Below, in pieces: positions 54,361 through 61,409 of a stretch of 64,000 bases of DNA. The notes under the pieces were generated by a model. It ran no database searches, was not told where the DNA came from, and was given only the letters and a program-made list of their open reading frames with translations. Origin of the DNA: Ancylomarina subtilis (GTDB lineage: Bacteria > Bacteroidota > Bacteroidia > Bacteroidales > Marinifilaceae). Made by a program: the position numbers and the translations under genes. Location: contig NZ_SHKN01000001.1 in NCBI RefSeq assembly GCF_004217115.1, forward strand, positions 1,057,781 through 1,121,780, read 5' to 3'. Within the stretch, counting starts at the first letter, position 1; every line of letters begins with the position of its first letter.

Positions 54361-54816
54361 TTACGCCTCAACGAGCTTTCTCTTTTTAAGCTTTAAGCTT
54401 ACTGGCGTTATGTTTCTCAAATTATCAGAAACAGGACATCTGTCTTCGATGGCCTCCAGCCATTTAGCCAAGACCTCAGGCGAGGCATCACAATCGGGTT
54501 CAATAGAAACCTCAATTCCCTTATAACCCGCTCTGTCGTCAAAAGACGTTCCGAACAAGCGATTGGGGTTGAGTTCACCAGCCATTTTAATCTTAACCGA
54601 TCGCAATTCGATGTTCATCTCCTTGGCAATCACATGAGCCATTACATTGATACATCCGCAAAATGCAGCCAAAATGTATTCAACAGGATTGGCACCCTCA
54701 TCGGTTCCTCCCAAATCGGCAGGTTCATCAATAATAATCTCAAAACCTCTGGCTTTTACGACCGTCTTAGTTGGATTCTCGCTATGTGCTTTTACTCTGA
54801 ATTTTAAATCTGACAT
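54361..54816 (-). CDS. OsmC/Ohr-family protein
   Basis: This 151-residue protein has the OsmC fold: the N-terminal strand region, then PVEYILAAFCGCINVMAHVIAKEMN with the first redox cysteine pair, and RCPVSDNL with the second cysteine (about residue 129). Such proteins reduce organic peroxides with thiol cofactors. The chosen start is the ATG at 54816; the frame extends to 54855 with little support. Divergent from the Crp/Fnr regulator gene, which may control it. Confidence 0.88.
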   Translation of the reverse strand: MSDLKFRVKAHSENPTKTVVKARGFEIIIDEPADLGGTDEGANPVEYILAAFCGCINVMAHVIAKEMNIELRSVKIKMAGELNPNRLFGTSFDDRAGYKGIEVSIEPDCDASPEVLAKWLEAIEDRCPVSDNLRNITPVSLKLKKRKLVEA

Positions 54817-54907
54817 TGTATATGAGTTTAGTTGTTTGAATATTTTATAACACAAAAATGCAGGATCTTCATCGACTATAAAACCAGAGGAAGAAGCATA
54901 GATTCAC

Positions 54908-54915
54908 TATATTTG
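54908..54915 (+). promoter_or_regulatory. Possible -7 element of the Crp/Fnr gene
   Basis: TATATTTG matches the Bacteroidota TAnnTTTG, 45 bp before the start codon. No clear TTG stands at -33. Confidence 0.35.
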
Positions 54916-54959
54916 ATGCAATTTCACATCCATTTTAAAAGTGATTTTAAATCAAACAA

Positions 54960-55667
54960 ATGCCAATAATGAGTTTAGAATATCAGACTAACGGATACTG
55001 TGCCGACCATCAGGCCATTAGCGCTAAAGACTGTTTTGAATCCTTAACAATGAATCAAAAAAGTTTGGTGGAAAAATCCACCAGCATACTGCAGTTTGCC
55101 AAAGGAGAAACCATCATCAAACAGGGTTTTGTGGCATCGCATATTCTATATATCGAAAAAGGGTTGGCTAAACTTGATGTCACCAATGATTCAAAACTAT
55201 CAACTTTAAAACTGTTAAGTAACGATTCCTTCGTAGGCATCATGTGCAGTTTTGCATGCCGAAATCTCGATTTTTCAGCAGTGGCTTTGGAAGATACCAC
55301 CATACGAATGATTGATATGGATATTTTTTTAAGCCTGATTAAAGAGAACGGGGAATTTGCTCTAAGACTGATGCGCCATATGTCGTCACTCACCAATGAG
55401 ATTATGCACCGAACAAGTCGTATTGCCGGAAAGAATGTTGAAGGCTCTCTGGCTATGATCTTAAACGAATTTAAAGAGATTTATAAAAGCAATACTTTTA
55501 CCTTACCGGTAACGCGTGTCGGACTGGCTTCTTTAGCTGGCTGTTCAAAAGAAAGTGCCATAAATACACTGGCTAAATTTCACAACGATGGCATTATTCA
55601 TCTTAAGGATAAATGCATTACCCTTATCAAACAGGAAAGTCTTGATCTGATCATTAAGAATGGCTAA
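54960..55667 (+). CDS. Crp/Fnr-family transcriptional regulator
   Basis: This 235-residue protein has a cyclic-nucleotide-binding beta-roll (about 40-145, with FAKGETIIKQGFVASHILYIEKGLAKL) and a winged HTH (VTRVGLASLAGCSKESAINTLAKF). The N-terminus has two cysteines (C13, C25), fewer than Fnr needs for a 4Fe-4S cluster, so the signal is not clear. It is divergent from the osmC-like gene and may regulate it under oxidative or anaerobic stress. Confidence 0.88.
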   Translation: MPIMSLEYQTNGYCADHQAISAKDCFESLTMNQKSLVEKSTSILQFAKGETIIKQGFVASHILYIEKGLAKLDVTNDSKLSTLKLLSNDSFVGIMCSFACRNLDFSAVALEDTTIRMIDMDIFLSLIKENGEFALRLMRHMSSLTNEIMHRTSRIAGKNVEGSLAMILNEFKEIYKSNTFTLPVTRVGLASLAGCSKESAINTLAKFHNDGIIHLKDKCITLIKQESLDLIIKNG

Positions 55668-56099
55668 TTCAAAATTATGAGTGGTGAAAGATCACTGCTA
55701 AAAGTTGAGTCTAAGTGATTATATACACTTTAGAATTATCTTGTAGATTTTTCGCTTAATCCGTCTAAGACGGATTCTACTTTTACTCATATATATAATA
55801 TCATATTAAAGTATTCCTGATTTACCAATGCCTTGATGAAAAGTAACAAAAATCATCCCAATGCTTCGGGACCGGCACTCAGTGACCCATCACGTTTCAA
55901 AGGCTAAACAGACTGAACTCGTTCGTCCCTCACTCAAACAGCATTCTGTTTTTAACGCCTTTTTCACCTATGGGTACCCCACTTGCGTTGCCGAGGCCAG
56001 GAAAAAACTTCTCAAAATTTCAATCATTTTTTATGAAAATGTTTTGGAGGGCCTTGTCAGCCTGCTAACTTAAATCCTGATCGCAAAAATGGACTTGAT
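55668..56099. other. Spacer with hairpin and decayed repeat
   Basis: A perfect hairpin AATCCGTCTAAGACGGATT stands at 55758-55776 and may terminate the regulator transcript, although its T tract is weak. The second copy of the dispersed repeat CCTTGATGAAAAGTAACAA begins at 55831. No supported gene. Confidence 0.5.
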
Positions 56100-57311
56100 T
56101 TACTTTAACTGTCCTGCCAGGAATCCGGTTGACCAGGCAGCCTGCAGGTTATAACCTCCGGTAATGGCATCGATATCCAGCACTTCACCTGCAAAATAAA
56201 GGTTCTTGCACTTTTTGGATTGCATGCTTGCCATATCCACGCTTTTCAGACTCACGCCTCCGCAGGTCACAAACTCATCTCTGAAAGTCGTTTTGCCTTT
56301 TACGGCATATTCATCGTTTGTAAGCAAATTGAGCAATTTATTCAGGCCTTTCTTTCCCAGTTCGCCCCAACGTTTTTGAGGTGACAAATCCCCTTTCTCC
56401 AATAGAAATTGCCAAAGTCTGTCAGGTAAAGCATAGGGTCTGTAATTAGCCAGAATCTTATTGGTATTTTCTTTGATAATCTTATTCAAGTCAGCAACAA
56501 CTGCATCATTCGAAGCCTGGTTTACCCAGTTAACAAGAATATTAAAATCGTAGTCCTTTTCACTTAACACTCTGGCACCAAAAGCGGACAGCTTTAAGAT
56601 AGCTGGTCCGCTCATTCCCCAATGCGTGATCAGCAAAGGACCTTCTGATTTCAACTTGGTACCCGGAAGAGATACCAAAGCATTCTCCACCACAATCCCC
56701 ATGAGTTTGGTCACCGATTCATCCGGCATATTAAAGGTAAATAAGGAAGGAACCGGATCTTCAATCTTATGCCCCAGGGCTTCCAACCACTCCAATCCTT
56801 TTCGTTTAGGCGAGCCACCAGTGGTAACAATTAGCTTATCAAAGCTCCCCGACATTACATTGTCCGTATCAAAACCCAATTCGAATTGCTCATCAAGGGG
56901 CTTAATTGATTTCACAGCCAAACCCTTTTGAATCTCAATGCCCAAGCGTTTGCATTCCTTCAGAAAGCAGTCGATAATACTCTGGGAATCCTGGGAAACA
57001 GGAAAGATGCAATTGTCATCCTGTGTGACCAAGGGCACACCTCTGGATTCGAACCACTCAACACAATCCTCGTTATTAAACAGATGAAAGGCTTTTTTCA
57101 AACTTCGCCCTCCTCTGGGGTAAGCCTGATACAAATCCTGCGGATCGCAGGCATTGGTCAGGTTGCATCTGCCCCCTCCCGATATTTTAACCTTGGATAA
57201 AAGCTGTCTTGATTTTTCGATGATCACCACCTTTGCCTCAGGGTAGTTTTCCTTAGCAGCTATGGCTGAAAAGAAACCTGCTGCTCCCCCTCCTATTATT
57301 CCGATTCGCAT
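56100..57311 (-). CDS. BaiN/HI0933-like NAD(P)/FAD-dependent oxidoreductase
   Basis: This 403-residue flavoprotein starts with the dinucleotide-binding loop IGIIGGGAAGFFSAIAA, has the family blocks VKISGGGRCNLTN (about 43-55), HWGMSGPAILKLS (about 230-242) and the C-terminal TCGGVSLKSVD... NLYFAGEVLDIDAITGGYNLQAA. The family includes BaiN; the general role is unknown. Single gene, ATG start. Confidence 0.9.
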   Translation of the reverse strand: MRIGIIGGGAAGFFSAIAAKENYPEAKVVIIEKSRQLLSKVKISGGGRCNLTNACDPQDLYQAYPRGGRSLKKAFHLFNNEDCVEWFESRGVPLVTQDDNCIFPVSQDSQSIIDCFLKECKRLGIEIQKGLAVKSIKPLDEQFELGFDTDNVMSGSFDKLIVTTGGSPKRKGLEWLEALGHKIEDPVPSLFTFNMPDESVTKLMGIVVENALVSLPGTKLKSEGPLLITHWGMSGPAILKLSAFGARVLSEKDYDFNILVNWVNQASNDAVVADLNKIIKENTNKILANYRPYALPDRLWQFLLEKGDLSPQKRWGELGKKGLNKLLNLLTNDEYAVKGKTTFRDEFVTCGGVSLKSVDMASMQSKKCKNLYFAGEVLDIDAITGGYNLQAAWSTGFLAGQLK

Positions 57312-57399
57312 GTGTCTTTTATATTTATTCAGAAACCAAGCTTTTATTCTACAACTGGCGCTGGATGGTTCATTAAATGCTCCCTAATTCGTATTGACA

Positions 57400-57586
57400 G
57401 GAACGGTCTTGCTAAGTGGCGTGCGCGATTAAAAGAATAATCTTATCAATGCGTCAAGTAAGCAAGCCGCATAAATTTGTTTATATTTTTAAGCAAACCC
57501 ATTTAATTGGCTTGCTGGTTTTGTTAATTGTACTAAACTTTCGAACTGCTCATCACCGCCACACGAACGCTTAGTTGTTAGCACCC
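57400..57586. repeat. Cassette-boundary repeat R1 (shorter form) with core
   Basis: R1 is a divergent shorter copy of R2/R3: it shares AACGGTCTTGC, AAGCAAGCCGC, the AT-rich block around TTTGTTTATATTTTTAAGC, and GCTCATCACCGCC, but lacks about 60 bp in the middle. It ends in the 25-base block shared with 44531-44555 and the core GTTAGCACCC (57577-57586). Confidence 0.65.
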
Positions 57587-58083
57587 GTATTGTGTTTTAA
57601 TATTTTTTCATTAATCGTATTTATAAACTCTTCTTCTTCCGTTCCATTAGAGAAACTTCTTTTAGGTATTATATAAGCAGCTATTTTGTCAACGAATAAA
57701 TAATAGTGGTCTTTTGACTCTTGAATTTCTTTAAATCCATTCCAATTGGTCAAAGTTTCACTTGAATTAGATATTTCTCTAAACCCCTTGTCTTCTATCA
57801 AATATGTTCTCTCTCCAAGTATTCCTCCTTTGTCATTAGGCATTTTCTTAATTTTAGATAAACCAATTTGCTTAAAAACAACAAAAATAAGCCCCCATAA
57901 AACAGTGATCAAAAATATTTCAGTTACAATAGAAAGTAGATCGAATGGTTTACCTATATTCATTACTATAACAAAAAGTATTAAAAATGAAAAGGCAAAT
58001 AAAATAGGCTTTCTATGGTTTATTGTAGACTGAACATGTTTGTTAAATTGTAAAAAGTCTTCTCTCGTAATTTCTGTTTTCAT
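57571..58083 (-). CDS. YcxB-like membrane protein, cassette A
   Basis: This 170-residue protein has two membrane segments (about 27-43 and 51-71) and a C-terminal YcxB-like domain ending KIAAYIIPKRSFSNGTEEEEFI. Function unknown. The reading frame runs through the core GGGTGCTAAC and stops only beyond it, so its last residues GANN are coded by the boundary sequence. This shows that gene and cassette end have evolved together or were fused on insertion. Confidence 0.7.
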   Translation of the reverse strand: MKTEITREDFLQFNKHVQSTINHRKPILFAFSFLILFVIVMNIGKPFDLLSIVTEIFLITVLWGLIFVVFKQIGLSKIKKMPNDKGGILGERTYLIEDKGFREISNSSETLTNWNGFKEIQESKDHYYLFVDKIAAYIIPKRSFSNGTEEEEFINTINEKILKHNTGANN

Positions 58084-58106
58084 TTTTGTTATTTATGGGT
58101 GCTAAC
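57577..58106. mobile_element. Cassette-like unit A
   Basis: Ends are GTTAGCACCC (57577-57586) and GGGTGCTAAC (58097-58106), inverse complements over ten bases. It carries one gene. It stands between R1 and R2. Confidence 0.55.
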
Positions 58107-58382
58107 TTGCAGACAAAATTACACAGAAAATTCGGTTCACTATCCCCAACGGTCTTGCAAGTTTCGTGGGGAATTAAAAGAGTTATCTCATCAAACCGCT
58201 AAATAAGCAAGCCGCAATAAATTTGTTTATATTTTTAAGCAAACCTCTTTTTAAATCCCGAACTCCATAAAAAATAGAATAAGTGAGTCATTTTGGTAGC
58301 TTGCTGGCCCCGATGCTTCGGGGTTAATTGAACTAAGCTTTCAAGCTGAGCATCACCGCCCATGAAATTTAGCTTTTGTTAG
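58101..58382. repeat. Cassette-boundary repeat R2, about 280 bp
   Basis: It begins CTAACTTGCAGAC, holds a hairpin CCCCAACG...CGTGGGG around the palindrome CTTGCAAG, an inverted AAGCAAG/CTTGCT pair and CCCCGATGCTTCGGGG, and ends TTTTGTTAG. Its outer ends are weakly inverse complementary, as in attC sites. It is nearly identical to R3 (59030-59302), with only a few substitutions. Confidence 0.75.
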
Positions 58383-59035
58383 CAGCTGATTTATATAAAG
58401 CTATTTTTTCAGAATTCCATTTTCTACGCTTTCATTTATAAGTTCCTCAGCAAATCCCCAAATTGACTTAGAGCCTTCTTTTATAAGCTTCTTTTTGTTG
58501 TAAACACTTTCATATTTAACATTAAATTCAGACCACGTCCCACCATTGTTAGAGGTATTTTGTAATAGTGGCTCGAATCTGTCCATTGCCTTGGCAAATT
58601 TGGCTTCAACAGTTTTGCCTTCCTCAAATTCCTCCCAAATCGCGATAAACTCTTGTGCTTGTTCAGTAGGCAGCATCCCAAAAATTCTTTTAGCCGCTTT
58701 CAATTCTTCATCTGTGTTAGAATGATTCTTAACAGAATCATAAATAAAGGTATCTCCAGCATCTATTTCAACAATATCATGGATCAAAACCATTTTTAAT
58801 ACTTTCAATACATCTATTTGCTCATTTGCATGCTCCGACAGAACAATAGTCATCATAGCTAGGTGCCAGCTATGTTCAGCGTCATTTTCATGTCTGTCAC
58901 TATTGAATAGTTTTGTTTTTCGTTGGATGTATTTGATCTTATCAATTTCTTTAATGAATTCGACTTGCTTAAGAAGGTTATCAATTTTCATCATTATTAG
59001 ATGTCTTATATTTTGTGAACAAATTTGCTGCTAAC
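58378..59035. mobile_element. Cassette-like unit B
   Basis: Ends are GTTAGCAGC (58378-58386) and GCTGCTAAC (59027-59035), inverse complements over nine bases and different from units A and CBASS. It carries the HD-domain gene. Confidence 0.55.
58401..58994 (-). CDS. HD-domain hydrolase, 5'-deoxynucleotidase-like, cassette B
   Basis: This 197-residue protein has H in RHENDAEHSWHLAMM (metal site HxxE and H), HD in VLIHDIVEIDAGDTF and D in AKAMDRFEPLLQN, matching PF13023-type enzymes related to YfbR, which dephosphorylate deoxynucleoside monophosphates. It is the only gene of cassette B. Depletion of nucleotides is one possible defence role, but nothing here proves it. Confidence 0.8.
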   Translation of the reverse strand: MMKIDNLLKQVEFIKEIDKIKYIQRKTKLFNSDRHENDAEHSWHLAMMTIVLSEHANEQIDVLKVLKMVLIHDIVEIDAGDTFIYDSVKNHSNTDEELKAAKRIFGMLPTEQAQEFIAIWEEFEEGKTVEAKFAKAMDRFEPLLQNTSNNGGTWSEFNVKYESVYNKKKLIKEGSKSIWGFAEELINESVENGILKK

Positions 59036-59302
59036 TTGCAGACAAAATTACACAGAAAATTCGGTTCACTATCCCCAACGGTCTTGCAAGTTTCGTGGGT
59101 AATTAAAAGAGTTATCTCATTAAACCGCTAAATAAGCAAGCCGCAATAAATTTGTTTATATTTTTAAGCAAACCTCTTTTTAAATCCCGAACTCCATAAA
59201 AAATAGAATAAGTGAGTCATTTTGGTAGCTTGCTGGCCCCAATGCTTCGGGGTTAATTGAACTAAGCTTTCAAGCTGAGCATCACCGCCCATGAAAATTA
59301 GC
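59030..59302. repeat. Cassette-boundary repeat R3, nearly identical to R2
   Basis: R3 follows R2 base by base with only a few visible differences (for example GTGGGTAATT for GTGGGGAATT and CCCCAATGC for CCCCGATGC). Its right end lacks the GTTAG core: after AGCTTTTTT comes the next gene. This may mark the old end of the array. Confidence 0.75.
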
Positions 59303-59307
59303 TTTTT

Positions 59308-59859
59308 TTATTTTGTCACAGCATACACTTCACATGGTTTCCCGGTGGAAGAATTGTTCGTTTCAATTTTGATTTTAATACTGGCGATTGATTTGGCAAT
59401 AGTTTGATTCATAAAGATATTTTCAATTACGAAACAATTTTGTCTTTCACATTTCTTATCAAATTTAATGTGTTCGTCTCCATGATTTCCAATACCACAA
59501 GAGTCGATTAAAATAAACTTTGGTTCCAGAGACAAAATATAATCAAGAACTGGTTCTGATAAAAAAGTATTTGCTTTACCATATTTCTCTGTTCCATATC
59601 CATGTTTATTCAAAACATCAGTGTAAAGAATTAATGCTTTACCTTGGATATTTCTTTTTTCTATATCAGATATTTTAGGCATATTATTGAGGCAGTTTAT
59701 TAATTCTGCTTCTAATTCATAAATTGCTTCTGAAGGTGAAGCTGTATAGCAATCAATATGTGTTCCAATATGTCCTAAGGCGTTTACTGAGTCTGATTGT
59801 TTCTTTGCCCATAAATATGCTGGGTGCTCTTTTGATAGTTCCAAACTTAATTTATACAT
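59308..59859 (-). CDS. Cyclase-family (kynurenine formamidase-like) hydrolase
   Basis: This 183-residue protein has the metal motif LGHIGTHIDCYTAS (HxGTHxD, about 31-37) of the PF04199 group and a later DSCGIGNHGDEH segment. Members hydrolyse N-formylkynurenine, isatin or related amides. It is shorter than usual (about 205-260 residues). The ATG at 59859 is preferred to a GTG at 59862. It follows repeat R3 but lacks matched cores, so its link with the cassettes is unclear. Confidence 0.75.
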   Translation of the reverse strand: MYKLSLELSKEHPAYLWAKKQSDSVNALGHIGTHIDCYTASPSEAIYELEAELINCLNNMPKISDIEKRNIQGKALILYTDVLNKHGYGTEKYGKANTFLSEPVLDYILSLEPKFILIDSCGIGNHGDEHIKFDKKCERQNCFVIENIFMNQTIAKSIASIKIKIETNNSSTGKPCEVYAVTK

Positions 59860-59919
59860 CACTTCTTTCTTTTTATTAAAAATTGCGTATTACGACATAA
59901 ATAGGGGGAAATCCTCATG

Positions 59920-61275
59920 CTAATAAACTTTTACCTTAGCAGCTGACTCCGCCACAAGCTCTTCAATAATTTCCATAATCTTCTCGTTTTCAACAATGGT
60001 TAAACCGAGCCGTTCCGCAGAAATACCCTCTTCAAGTTTATAATCATATTTGGGTTTCCCCTCTTCAAGGCGAGAGCTAAAACACTTGAAACAGGTTCCA
60101 TCCAATTTTTCCAGTTCATGACCAACCTCAACAATATGCGTCGATATAAAAAACAGGGAAGTCTTAATCTTCACAAACCCGCTGGTCACCAGCAAGGTGG
60201 CATCATAGGCATCCTTCACATTGGTTCCCCTAAACAGTTCATCAAAAATAACAAAGACCTTCTTATACTCCCTTATCTTCAAAGCTATATCCTTCACCCG
60301 TTTCACCTCGCTGTAATAGTGGCTATGCCCTTTTTCTATATCATCCGATATATTGATGGTAGAATACAGACCTTTAAAGACAGAACAAGTCATGGATTTG
60401 GCTGGCACAGGGAAACCAACATGAGCGAGATACAGACACAAGCCGATCGACTTCAAAAAAGTAGACTTTCCTGCCATATTGGCTCCCGAAACAAAACACA
60501 GGTTTTGATGACTACCCGTTTCGATATCATTGGCAACAGGAGCTTCCAAAAAAGGGTGGTAGAAACTCTCAATTTTTAAACAAGGTGCTTCAGATTCTAT
60601 ATATTCCGGGAATGCCAAAGACTTTTCCCCAGCCGTTTCGGCAACAGACATATAGGCATCAAGCTGATAAGTGAGTCTCAAGAGCTCGAGCACCCGTCCC
60701 TTTTCATTGCTTCTTATCAAATTATCGAGGTGACTTAATTCGAGAGTTGAGAATTGATCATGTTTCGAATTGAGAATCTTCTTAATACGAGGCAAGGCTT
60801 CAAATTCACCAACAGCCTGAACCAGCTTTGTAAAAAACACAGGTACATCTGCCTGATTAAACCCATTGACCAAGACGGAAAGTCCCTGAATATAGGTCTT
60901 CACATATTCAACTCCCCTTGTAATGATATAGTACTCGTTGGAGGGTTTTATTTGATTCTTAACCCAAGTAAGGGAGGAATCAATTAAATTGCTCCTAAGA
61001 ATATCGGTATTTTGATTCAGGTAATGCTCTATAAAATCCAGGGCATCCTTATCAAAATTATATTTAACTTGATGATCACAAATAAATCGAATCGTTTCTA
61101 TTCGCTGATTGATTTCATTCAAATCGCAGGATGGGCTTTCCATTAAATTCTCCAATTTCAACAAGCCTCCTTTGGTTTTTGTCCGATTGTAAAAATCAAA
61201 AACAGAGAGGTCTCCCTTTGACTTTGAGAATAAATTTAAATCTTGCTTAGTCTGTTTATCTGTTCCAAAAATCAT
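59920..61275 (-). CDS. MutS-like ATPase (MutS domain III/V only)
   Basis: This 451-residue protein has a helical lever/clamp-like first part and the ABC-type ATPase with Walker A GANMAGKST (about 265-273), and Walker B VFVIFDELFRGTN (about 343-355), followed by THIVEVGHEL. The mismatch-recognition domain I and a Smr nuclease domain are missing. This is the short MutS-related group common in Bacteroidota; role in mismatch repair is doubtful. ATG start. Confidence 0.88.
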   Translation of the reverse strand: MIFGTDKQTKQDLNLFSKSKGDLSVFDFYNRTKTKGGLLKLENLMESPSCDLNEINQRIETIRFICDHQVKYNFDKDALDFIEHYLNQNTDILRSNLIDSSLTWVKNQIKPSNEYYIITRGVEYVKTYIQGLSVLVNGFNQADVPVFFTKLVQAVGEFEALPRIKKILNSKHDQFSTLELSHLDNLIRSNEKGRVLELLRLTYQLDAYMSVAETAGEKSLAFPEYIESEAPCLKIESFYHPFLEAPVANDIETGSHQNLCFVSGANMAGKSTFLKSIGLCLYLAHVGFPVPAKSMTCSVFKGLYSTINISDDIEKGHSHYYSEVKRVKDIALKIREYKKVFVIFDELFRGTNVKDAYDATLLVTSGFVKIKTSLFFISTHIVEVGHELEKLDGTCFKCFSSRLEEGKPKYDYKLEEGISAERLGLTIVENEKIMEIIEELVAESAAKVKVY

Positions 61276-61409
61276 TTGATTGTCTTCTTTTAGAGAGTTA
61301 GGAATTCCTTTGTGCTATATGTTTCACACATCATTACCCGTCTAAAGTAGATAAAACGATTAATCTTTTGAACTTAAAATTTGTTATAGATCATGAATTT
61401 TTACTAAAT

